Shown here: piece after piece, positions 1 through 11,800 of the stretch
Layout: each line of letters starts with the position of its first letter
Position numbering within the stretch: the stretch's first letter is position 1
Source of the DNA: Stereocaulon alpinum
Taxonomy: Eukaryota > Ascomycota > Lecanoromycetes > Lecanorales > Stereocaulaceae
Length of the DNA: 64,000 nt
Assembly: GCA_018257865.1 (NCBI GenBank)
Contig: JAEUBA010000073.1
Coordinates: forward strand, 1 to 64,000
Direction of reading: 5' to 3'
Made by a program: the position numbers and the translations under genes
Notes under the pieces: generated by a model
Database searches by the model: none
Seen by the model: only the letters and a program-made list of their open reading frames with translations
Told to the model about the DNA's origin: nothing

Positions 1-1400
1 ATATACTTAGTATATACTAAGTATATACTCTGCTAGATATTTAGAGTAAGAGGGTAGCCTCTTAGCGAGCTAACGACCTAACTCTTCTATATAACCCAGC
101 GAATCTATATAATAGCTAGATTAAATAAGCTTAGCGTAAGTCTAGTATAAGCTTAATAATCTTATTAATAGCTAGACTTTCTAGGGAGTATAAATTAGCT
201 TTATCTAATATTATTATACCTAGTATACGCCTAATACCTTCTTAGTAGATACTACCGCTAAGCTCTATACCTACCCGCTAGTATAGAAATATACTATTAG
301 CTGAGAAAGCTAAGACTAAGGCTTATACTAAGCGTATATAAAAGAAGAAGTAACTTTTCCTAAAGCTTTAGCGGTAAAGAGAAGAGATTATAATTAATAA
401 AGAAATTAAAGAATAGGAAATATAGATTAAAGAGAATTAGCTACCCTTAAGTATAAATCCTATATATACTTAGTATATACTAGACCCGCCTCTAGACGAG
501 TATATTTTATAAGTTATTAAGGAGTATAGGAATAGGCTAAGTCTTACTTCTTATAAGGTTTTAGAGAATTTAGGATATACTAAGTTTATATAGGAGATAT
601 TACTAATAGAAGGGCTACCTATAAAATAGGGGGAGAAGGAAGAGAAAGATTTTTATAATAAGGAGGATTATAACGCTTTCCTTAAATCCTAAGGTAAGTA
701 ACCGTATATAAGGGTCTATATATATATAGAAGGAGGGGAAATCGATAATCCTATAGAGGGTTAGGAGTTATTCGCCTAATAATATATACGAAGTATATAT
801 TAAATATATACTAAGTATATTAGATAGCTGATATCGTATTCGATTTCCTTAGACTAGAAAATAAACCGTGAATTATCTTATAATATTAGTAGGAGATTAA
901 GGCTTTAACGTATACTAAGTATATACTAAACCTATATAAAACCTAGCTTATACTCCGACTTATATTTAAGAAGTAGAAAAGGGTATTTAGGTAGTAAGTC
1001 TATTTATATATATTAAGTATATACTATACTTATCCTAAGTTAATTGATTGATTAATTGATTTATACGCCTATTCTAGTATCTATATATACTAATAAGGGT
1101 GTTCTCTTATATTATTAGGAAATCTAGGGGGGTTGAAGGCCCTCTAGACGTAAAAGAAATCTTTCTAGAGTTACCCCTTCTAGCTAAAAACTCTCGCTTA
1201 TTAGCTTACTTATTATTCTACTCCGCCTATCTAACCTTACCGCTAGGCTCTATAATACTAGTAATAATAATCTCTATTACCCTAATAAGCCCTATAATAC
1301 TCCGGTAGCTCCGCCGCCTTTAGCTTCTACTTACGCTTAGGCTTCTTTATCTTTAGGGTTTTTATTACCAGTTCTACTCTAATAGGGAGTTTAGACTAGG
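1..1400. other. Unassigned RIP-mutated DNA left of the LINE
   Basis: This segment is as AT-rich and stop-filled as its surroundings. It holds repeated copies of a palindromic AGTATATACT-type motif, for example at 1-30, 463-481 and 900-930. I could not read a protein family on either strand. It may be the 3' untranslated part of the adjacent LINE or an older element. Confidence 0.5.
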
Positions 1401-4400
1401 AGAGCTATTCCTTAGTAAGTTAATACTATATTAGGAATCCTAACCTAATTAGCTATCTCGCAGCTACTCTTATACTAGTAACCTCAGCTAGTATAATCCT
1501 AATATTATAAGTCTCTACCTCTTTAATAAGCTCCCTTTAAGTATCGCTAAGCTTTAGGTAGTATAGGAGAATATACTTTATATCCTAATTTCTCTATCTA
1601 TAACTATAGCGGGTACTGCGGACCCCTAGTACTCTCGCCTTATAAAGGAAGTAGTTAAACCTATTCTTCCTACTTTAGAGTTAGACTACTATTAAGCTTT
1701 CTACCTTCCTAAGCTTTAGGTAGTAGTTATACCTTTCTCTAAATAACAGTTTATTCTATATAGGTATATAAGAGTACTTAGGGATAGTATCCTTATATAC
1801 CTCCTACCGCTTAATCTACTTTACTATTACCTAGCCTTATATCTTCTTAGCTAGGATACCTACGTCTTAATACTCCTCGATATCTATTTTTAGGTTATAC
1901 TAATATACCTTCCTCCTTATCGTTATTACCGCTTAATCCTAATCCTTCGCCTTAAGCTCCTACAGGGCCTATTCTTCCTTTTCTAGTAATAGGGTTAGAT
2001 ATATTAGGCGCGCTCTTCCTCTCCTTCCCCGTAGTCTCCTATAGATTAAGCGGTTACCTTTAATTATTAAGGGGTATATTCCCCTTAATACCTAGTATCT
2101 TATAACTAGGGCGTCTAGATAGGTTTAGATAGGTATAATAACTACTTCCGCTTCTAAGACTTAGACTGGTATTACTTTATATACTCTAAGTACTATCTAT
2201 AGGTAGTCGTTCTATATTATTACGAGCGTCTTAATATACTTTTCTACGGCTCCCCGCCCCCTAGTAGGGGTATACTATATTAGAGCAGCGAATATAAGTA
2301 TAGGCCTTACTACTATACTATATACCTTCCTATACTTCTTAAATATAGCTCCCTAAGTTAATCCTACTAGGTATTTAATCGCCTAGGCTTAAGTAGCGGC
2401 CTTTACCTTCACCTACGCTATATATAGGCCCTAGCGGAGTTTAGTATCGATATATAGCCCTAGGACCCTAATACTCGCTTCTAGCTTAACCTCTATATTA
2501 CTAAATTATACCGTCTCTTTTATATTAAACCTTTTAGGAGCGTGCGATAGATATACTAGTTTATACTTCTAAGGCGCGAACGTCGCCCCGTATATTTTCG
2601 CCTATATTTAGTAGAGCTTATAGGCCTGTTCTAGCTATCTATAGTTCGTTTCCGTTATCTTACTATATACTAGTAGGTATATATTATCTACGAATTCTCC
2701 TACCTATACTAGGATCTTTGCCTTTAAGTATACTTTAATTAGTAGCGTATTAAAGAAGAGGAATAGGATTAGTAATATTAGTAATTCTTATAGAATCCCT
2801 ATTTCTACCGCCTTAATTAGACTAGTCCTACCCCCTAAAGTTATTAATATCGCTCTATCCTTAAGGAAGCTCGCAGTCTACTAGATAATCCCCTTAGAGA
2901 TTCCTTTTATCCTTAAGTTATAGAGTAGCCTTTTATAGGATATATTATCGAATACTCCTACTATATCTAGTAATAGTAAACTCGCTACGTTATTCTTACC
3001 TTAGTTCTATATTATATAGATTAAGTCTATAATAGTCTTTAGGGCTATTTCTACTAAATATCTCTTCCTACCTCCTATCTAATATTCTAGGAGTAGGTAA
3101 TTTGCTTCAGCTATTCCGCTAAGTTATTTTACTATTATTATCTCTAATACTTTCCTAAGTATATCTAGTAGTATAATAGGTCGATAGGCCTTAGGCTTAG
3201 AGTAATTAGTCTTCTTTAGCTTCTTTAGTATTACTATATTCGCTTCGCAGAACTTCTTTAGGTAGTATCTATAATCTAAGTACGCCTAAAATACCCTTTA
3301 AAAGGTCTCCCCTATTTCTACGTATACTGCTCTTAGGAACCTATTCGGGATTCCTAAAATCCCTAGGGCCTTATCTACTATTAGGTGCTAGATAGCGTCC
3401 CTTACCTCCTTTATAGTAATCTCGCTATCTATTATAATAGGCTTTAGGTAATTAGCCCCCTTAATATCCGTTAGGTCTATTAAGGGTAGGGGCGGGAAGA
3501 GGACCCTCCTTAAGGCCTCTACCTTCCCTTTAAAGTCTGTCGCTTTATTCCCGTTCCCGTCTTTAATAGCTGGGAATTATAGTAGCTCTTTAAGGCGTAT
3601 ACTCCTCTCCCTTCCCTACTTAATAAGTTACTATACTCCTCTTAGCCTTAGTAATACTCTATAAACCCCCTCTTAGAAAGCTATCGTCCTAGTCTTTTAT
3701 AGGATAGTAACCTTTTTCCTTTTAGTCTAGTAGAGAGCCTCCTTAGTCTATATATTTCTACTATAGCAGTAGGCCTTAAGCGCTACCTATAACGCCTTAG
3801 TAACTCTTATATACGCCCTATTCCAGTATAGTTTAGCTCCGGCGTAGGGTTCCTTAAATAGGATAGTATTCTCTACTACCTCCTATAGCGCAGCTATAAG
3901 CTTATTAATATATAGGTTAATCGCTTCCTCTAAGTCTAATAAGTATCTGCCTATAACCCTATTTAGGATCCTTATATATTTCCGGATCTCCTCGCTAGTC
4001 GCCTCCGTCTCTATCCTTTTCTAAGCTCTCTTCTAGTATACCTAGCGCTTACTTTAGGTCTATTCTAGCTCCGTTATAATTAGTATATAATCTAACCCTA
4101 TATTAAGGTCTTCTCTTACTCCGCACTTCGCTATTATATTATACGCGCCTTCGGTTAGGAATATAAGGTCGATAGCGCTCTCTAAGCCTCTACTTTACTA
4201 TATAACCGACTTCTCCGATAGTCTAAGGACTATCCCCTTCTCTCCTACTACTTCTAGTAGCCTATCTACTATCGTATAGTATATAGCTCGTCCTAAGTTA
4301 TTCTATTAGGGGTAGTATAGGTTAAAATCCCCTACTATAATATATTCGCCTTCGCTTTCTAAGGCCTCCTTTAGCCTTAGGATAGTCGTAGGGCTATCTA

Positions 4401-5950
4401 CTGATATATAGCTTACCAGCGAAGGGTTATAGATATTATATACCTATACCCTCTCTACTATTAGCTCCTTAGTGTTTTCGTCCTTAGCGTTAGCGTTATT
4501 TCGAGTTCTCTTAGTTTAGATCTATAATAAGTATAAGTCGCCCTCCTAGTACTCTACCCCCTAGTCGTTAAGATCTATCCTTTTATTTATATAGAAGTAC
4601 GTTCTAGCCTCTAGGTCTCCCCTATAGGCTAGGTAGAACCTACTTATACTTATATTATATAAGGTTCTATTTATTAGGTTATATACTAGCTCTTAAATCG
4701 CTAATACGTCTATATCTTTTATATCTTCGTTTTTAAGAAGTAGTACTATTACTATATCCTTCTTCCTCTATATATTATACTATAGTATTTTTAGGTAGGG
4801 TATATTCCTTATTAGGTAAGAGCCGCTTAGATATTCTCCTATATTTAGGTAGTCTTAGCAGTCTTTACTACTCCTAAAGTCTACTTAAGGGTGTTCGTTA
4901 GACTAATCCTCTCTATAGATAGGGGCCGTTACCCTTATTCTACTTTAGAGAGGGTTATTAGTCGTCCCCTCTTCGCTGCCTCCCTAGTTCCTTTCTAGGG
5001 CTTATCTATTATATCCTCTAAGGCCTTCCTCTTCCCTTTAGAGATTACTTTACGCTACCCTTCTAGGCTAGTCCTTCCTAGTATCGCTAGTATAGGCCCT
5101 ACTAAGTATTACTTTAGGGTCTCTTTAAAGTATTTTAGCTTATACTTAATTCTCTATCTAGCCTTAGTATTCTCCTTCTATTAGATTAAGTAGGTTTTGC
5201 TTTATACTAGGTGCTCCCCCTTATATACTATATACTTAGGCTTGCTGCTAGCTCTTTCTACGTAATTATTAGTTATATAGTTTTAGGCGTATATCCTATA
5301 GTAGGTGGGGTATTTATACGCCTTAGTAATATATCTATACCTATAGTAGTTAAAGTACTACTTAGGGGCGGCTTCTCTCTTCTAATAATTATAGAAGAGG
5401 AGGCTATTCTCTACTACTATCCCCTCTATAATAAGCTGGTTCGCCGCCTCTAAGCTTAGGACCTTAATTATTAGTATAGAGAATCTCTTCTCCCTCCTAA
5501 GTATATCTAGCTTTAATATAAATATAGGCTATTTAGCCTTTATTATCTCTAACTCTAGGTAGAGCTTCCTATTATCTTTCCTTAGGGTTTTAAAGATCCC
5601 CTATTAGTCCTTTATATCTATTATCTTTTCTACTCTATAGATCGCTACTATTACTATCTTCTAGAGGACTCTTACTAACCTATAGAGTCTCCTTACCTAC
5701 CCGTCGTCCTTCTCTAACTCCTCCCTAGCCTTTACTAAGGCTATCTAGAGAATAATATCCCCCCCTATAATCCTTCTTACTATAATAATCTCCCTAGCTA
5801 CTCCCCCTACTCCCCTAAATATTTATACTAGTTAGGGAAGAGTCGCTATAGCTATCTATGTCTTTTCGCTAGTATTATCGATCCTAACCGTTACCTACTT
5901 CGCTTTCTTAATGTCTTCTACCCTAGGTATAGCTGGGTAGATAGTGTTTT
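1400..5950 (-). mobile_element. RIP-inactivated non-LTR retrotransposon, Tad1/I-like
   Basis: Read on the minus strand, the order of remnants is that of a fungal LINE. Near 5,930-5,680 there is an ORF1/gag-like stretch containing GDIILQIALVKAREELEK. At 4,318-4,345 is the endonuclease core reading IIVGDFNLYYP. At 2,938-2,985 is reverse transcriptase motif A (LLLLDIVGVFDNISY). At 2,661-2,700 is the catalytic motif, now FVDNIYLLVYS where the family has FVDD. At 2,160-2,290 comes the TPTRGRGAVEK connection segment, and at 1,540-1,690 the typical C-terminal tail (VVQLQSRKNRFNYFLYKARVLGV). Many in-frame stops interrupt it. No poly-A tail or target-site duplication could be fixed, so both ends are approximate. 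Length is compatible with a nearly full-length copy; it cannot encode active protein. Confidence 0.85.
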
Positions 5951-8080
5951 GGCCCCTTTGGGCCACTTATCCTAAGTATTTAACTAATATATATAGATAT
6001 TTAAAAGCGATCGCTATAAGTTAGGAATTAACTAATTATCTTATATTATAGTATATATATATTATAGATAGAGTATATATAGACTAGAAGCTATATATAA
6101 ACTTCTTAAAGATTTATATATAAGGTATAATAAAATAATTATAGTATAAGCTGAGTATAAGCCTAGCTAGGAACTAATACCGAATCTACTATCTTACGCG
6201 TATACTAACTACTAAGGCCTAGTTAAGTATATACTTAACTACGTAAAAAGAAAAGAAAAATATAATCTACTACTATAAATAATATATATACTACTAATAT
6301 ATCCTACCTAAGTATAGGTAGGGCCCTGATTCTAAGCGGACTTATAGGAGGGAGCTTCGCGCGTTAGCTTAGTATATACTATATATATACTTAACTTACT
6401 AAGTCTACTACGATAGCGGGGTTTCTTAGTTATATAGGTTCTAGAGGTAGGTCCTAAAGCTATTAGGTATATACTAAATATAAGGTAGATATACTTACCC
6501 TTTAGACTTAGTATAGGGGTAGGCGAGTGTAATTTAGGAGGTAGGGTTAGCCTACGCTAGGTATATAATTAGTATATATACTATATATATAAAGTATAAT
6601 CTAACCTTATATTTACGCTTAGAATTAGGGGTTAGGGCGATAACTTACTATAAGTTATTTTTAGTTAGTATATACCTAAGTTTTAGGGCTTTATATATAT
6701 ACTCTATATATACTTCGACCGCTAGGGGACGGTTTTTAGAGTTAAAATTAGATATAGTATTAGGGATAAGTTAAATATATATAGAGGATATCCCCCGCCG
6801 TTTCTTTATAGTTAGATCGAACTTAAGTTAGAATAAATAAGTATATATATAGAGATAAATAGTAATATATAGCAAGTTTATAGAGAGTATATACTATACT
6901 TACTACGCGATAGAAGTAGGTGCTAAATATAGTAGCGAACTAGGGATTAGAAGTATTTTATAACTTTAGCTTAGCTTATATATAGTATATAGTTAACTTA
7001 CGCTATCTATTCGTATTCTATAGTATACTTATTAAGGTAACCGTTCGCTTATCTACGTTTTCGAACGTTAGTAAAGTATATACTTAGGATAGGCTAAGTA
7101 TACCTTAGTTTATTTAGATATAATATATTTCGCTATATATATAAGAGGATAAATAAGCGGATTGTACTATTTAATATAAGTATAGTATATACTTAATATA
7201 TACTAACTATATACTTCGACTTAGTAATCTATATAGCCTAAGTAATATTTCGCCTTAATAGATTTATAACTATATATATTTAGTATATATATAGCTTAAA
7301 TTAAGTTAGAAACTTACTAGCCCCTAGATACTACTCTCTTAAATAATACTAAAACTAAGTTAATATAAGTATAACCCTTATATATACTTAGTATATATTC
7401 CCCTTACCGCTAGTTAGGCGCTAAATATAAGGCTATACTAAGTTACTCTATTAACTTCGACGTTATATCTGCGTAACGTTAGTATATACTTAAAGTATAT
7501 AGAAGTTATATACTATATATATAAGGGTATTTAATAAGGATAGAATAGCTACGGGGTTTAGTACTTCTATATATACTTAGTATATATTACTAAGTAGTTT
7601 AATTATATATATAAGCGTTTTAGGCGGCGGTAACGAGCGGTACTATATAAGTTTAGTATATACTAAGCTTCTATAGTCTTATAAGACCTACCTAAAGTTT
7701 TAGTAGCTATAGCTACAGCTTAGATTATATATAACGTTAGTATCTACTAAGTATAATCTTAGTATAGTAAGATATATACCTAAAGGGACCTAACTAATAT
7801 TAGTATTAGGGATTAGTCCTATATCTTAAGATTAATATAAGCTTATTATATATATAGTACAAGTTAGTACCCGTAATCTTTATAGAAGATTAATAATTAA
7901 ACGGGCTATATCTCGCTTATTTAATACTCGATTTACAAAATTTACTAAGTAGATTTAAAAAGTTTTCTATTTATAGTCTAAGCGGGCTTCTAATTCTAAG
8001 TAACAGCTATGTTAGACCTCTATACTAAGCAAAATCTAACCCCTGAGTAACTCCTACTAGCTATAACCGTCCTATAAGTA
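5950..8080. other. Unassigned RIP-mutated spacer between LINE and Helitron
   Basis: About 2.1 kb of AT-rich DNA without a readable family. It is unusually dense in TATATACTTAGTATATAC-like palindromes (for example near 6,370, 6,890, 7,080, 7,380, 7,490 and 7,570). The left end of the Helitron, which would carry its 3' hairpin and CTRR end in this orientation, should lie here, but RIP has blurred it and I could not identify it. Confidence 0.5.
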
Positions 8081-11000
8081 CTAGACCTACAGCAGCACCT
8101 ACTTATAGACTAGGTTATTTATAAGCTTATACCTAACATACTCGTCCGAATCCGGACTAATTATATACAGGTTCGACTCTATAGTAACGCGCGAGTTACT
8201 AATATAGAATTATTTATAGGTGAATACTAGACGGGACCGTAGGTTAAGTCCTATATACTTTATTAACTAGCCCTACGACTTATTAATAGTTATTACGAAG
8301 GTAGGGTATATAGGGAACTGCTTATAGGTAAATAGGGTAGAGATATACTTATTACTATCCTTAGACTATAAAGGGATTTTATATAAGACTACCTCGCTAC
8401 CGTCGAAACTCCTACCTATAATATTACCCTTAAGGACGTGTCTCCTATATTTAGTAAGTAAAATATAGGTCCTATTATAGAGATAGGGTATATTAAGGTT
8501 CCTTATTAATATTACTAGCGTCCCTACCTTTAACTATAGCTTATATAGTAGTAGTAAGGGCTTATAGAATTTATTCTAGTACTTATTAGGGAATATCTCG
8601 TTTTCCTTAGGGTTTACCGCTTAATCGAAACTCTAGTATTTATAGTAGTCGCCCCGTATACGGTTGAGAATATAGTTATTAACTTTCTGGATATCCTTAT
8701 TTATAATAGCTAGAATTACTTGTTTAGTTAGATAGCGCCGGTCTAGAAGATCTCTACTAATAGCGGGGTAAATTTTATTAATTAGTACGTCTATAGTATT
8801 CCTTAGTAGGTATCTATATTTCTAGGGAGACTTCTTATCCTTAGTAATTAGGTCGACTATATTACCTTTACTATTACTAATATATAGGAGAGCTTCGGTA
8901 AATTCTACTATTCGCTACCTACCTTCTTTAGTAAGACCTCTATTACTTAGACGTATATTAGTAGTGAGCTGAAGAATAGTTACCTCGTCCTAGAACGCCG
9001 CCTTCTGGATATAGGTATTAATAATAACGCCTATAGTCCCCCCTAAGACTACTAGTAAGGTCTAACGGAAATCGCCGTAAAAGTAAACGACCTTACTACT
9101 AAAGTAAGCTCCGTTATTACCGTAAATATCCTATAAAGAACGGCTGACGTATTTAACGGCGAAATAACTCTATATAGGTGCTTTATCCTAGAAGATAATA
9201 TAAGCCTACTTAATTAACTCTACGAGATTAGTCCCTTTTTAAATACTATAACTAGACGTACTCTCAGCGTCTAATAGGATCTTAAATCGCGAATAGGTAG
9301 TACGTCTATTATCTAATAGGGTCGTAGCGATACCTAAAGAGGCTATAGCTAAAGTAATATACTTCTAAGAATAGAGCTTCTTTAGAATAGTATTCTAGAC
9401 TATAGTCTTCCTAGTACCGCTAGCGCCGTTTAAAAAGAATAGTACGCCTATACCAAATTTATTATTATTATTCTTATCTACCGCAGCTATAATCTTTTCG
9501 GCTGCTAGGCGTTAGTTAGTATTAAACTTCTACTATTCAACTTCTATATCTTCTAGTATAATATTATAAGATATCTCCTCGCAGAGTAGACGGTTCTAGA
9601 TTCGCGATTTATATAGAAGATCGAATAGAATAATAACCAGCGGAAGGTTAAATAGCTTTAGGCTAAGGCTACTTTTAATAGTAGACTAGTAGTCTAACTA
9701 GCCTAAAATTAAATATAGAGTATATTACTCAGCCTAAAATACTAGGTCTTATATACGTTCGTCCTTATAGCCCTAGAGGATATCTATATAGTAGACGAAA
9801 TACTTATTTAATATACAGGTGTAGTCGTCTGATATACTATTTTAATAATTAGAATATATAGGCTAGTTCGGATAGAGAATATAGTTCGACTTAGTTAAAT
9901 ATAGTCCGACTTAGATATAGAATATAGTCTAACTTAGATAGAAAAATAATTACTATAGTAATAAAAATAGATATATACCTTACTTTAAATTTCTCTTAAA
10001 GTGCTAAAGGGTCCTCTAGGTATAGTTCTAATAGAATAGTTATAAAAAGACCTTATAGTACTACTAGTAAGTAAAGAGTCTTTACTTCCTCTAGTACCTT
10101 AATATAGTACTTATTATTCTCTACTAATCTAAGTTGAACGTAGGTAACTTTATACGTTAGAAGCTCGCCGTTAATAGTCCGCAGATTATTAAATAATATT
10201 ACCCCCTAACAGTAGGTGAGAAGGAGTCGGTAATAGTATAAATTACCCTACTTAGGACTAATTATATATATATATCTAATTACCTCCCCCTTCTTACGAA
10301 TATACTATATCCGTTTCCTCTTATCCTATATAAAATATATAGGAAATTCGTTATATAGGTAATTAAGGGGGTTCGTATCTAGAAGGTATAGTTACCTATT
10401 CCTTCTCCTAAATAGTAGAGGCTAATCGTTCTCTAAGGCTTCCTTTATAAGATAATTTATCTTAAAGAACTCCGTTAACTATATCTTATATAATAAGTCC
10501 TTATTAAGAATAGTCTTAGTAGTATCCCTATCTAGATTAACGCTAATCTACTACTTCTTAGGTAAATAAATCTGCAGCCGTTTAATATAAGGCTTAATCC
10601 CCCCTATACTAAACCTAAAGATCTTCTAGCAAGCTTCGGAGCTTCCTATCTAATAACTTTTATAGAATTCGGTAACCTTATTAACTAATAGAGGCTCTAG
10701 CTGTTACTACCCTAGCGATATAGGGTTCCCCTAAGGTACTATTATTAATTAAGTAACCGAAATATTTGCCTAGTCTAGACCCTTATAGACGTACTTAAAT
10801 AAGTAAAATATAGACTTAATAGAGGCGTAGATCTTAATATTTAGATAAGCACGGTACTTCTTTAAAAGCTAGGGGTTATAAGGAATAACCTATTAGTTAG
10901 TATAACCCTCTAGGGTAGGCTCTATATATAGGCGTCGATAATACAGGTATACTCCCTTAGGATTAAACGATAACTTATTATAAATATCCTTAGGGAAGAA

Positions 11001-11800
11001 CTTAGAGTACTGGTTCTTCTCTTTATCCCAGTAGATATTAGAGGCTGAGTAATAGTAATAGATTATATAAGTAGTTACTAACTTATAGAGTACTAGGTCC
11101 TTCGTCTTATTAGGAATAACAGCTTAGACGGCGTTATTAATCTAAAAGATATATCTAATTTTATCCTCCTTATAAATAATAAGAAGGATATAGGCGTACG
11201 GTAGACCTCGCTTTTAAAATTTAACTATATAGTAATAACTAATATAGACGCTTAAGATATATCTCTTAAAAAGATCCTTAAGAAGCTCCTAAAGCTTTAT
11301 ATTAAAAATCTATACCTATATATTATAGACCTCCGTCGTCGATAAACTAGGTTAAATAGAACGGCGGACGTTAGCCTAATTCGGGTTATATATAAAAGTT
11401 ATAAAGAAGGTAGGATTACCTTAATATTATACTACTATTAAAGCGTCCTCTATATCTGCCTTTATAGCTCTAGGGCTACCGGCTATACTAGATAGTAGAA
11501 TAGTAACCTTACTACTAAGATCGTTAAGCCCTAAATCTAGATTATTATATAGTTAATTAATTAAGCCTTTATAGCTAAGTACCCGAATTTTATACTAATA
11601 CTTAATATACTAATTCAGGTTATTCTATTTAATAATAGCGTAAGCGTTAGTAACGAAGTAGCTAAGGAGACGCTTAGAATAGAGTAATTAAAAGAATCTA
11701 CTATTACGGTACTATTATAGTATTAGCAGAAGAATTCTTTAAAATATTAAATCTTATAAGGCCTACCCCGCAGGGAAATCTTATTTTAAAAACTCAAAAA
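8080..11800 (-). mobile_element. RIP-inactivated Helitron (Rep/HUH nuclease plus Pif1-type helicase)
   Basis: The minus strand reads as a Helitron transposase through many stops. From about 11,740 the N-terminal Helitron-like domain is visible (NAYAIIKQNNLNQYIKYQYK-like, then GSPRAIKADIEDALIVV), leading to PTFFITFICNPN at 11,376-11,415. The Rep nuclease block at 11,171-11,240 reads VKF-stop-KRGLPYAYILL, where active Helitrons have HxH. The helicase Walker A region at 9,402-9,444 reads VLFFLNGASGTRKT, and helicase motif VI at about 8,165-8,235 reads VFTYK-stop-FYISNSRVTIESNLYIII. The order is Rep then helicase, as expected. The substitutions in these motifs are C-to-T or G-to-A in CpA/TpG context relative to family consensus. 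Termini were not resolved. The copy cannot encode active enzyme. Confidence 0.88.

Noticed and set aside
1099..1308. Open frame with hydrophobic C-terminus in the AT block
   Set aside because: Short, no family, on the strand opposite the readable LINE, and bounded by RIP-type sequence; chance frame.
5211..5453. 80-codon hydrophobic plus-strand frame
   Set aside because: Antisense to the LINE ORF1/endonuclease junction; composition reflects RIP, not coding.
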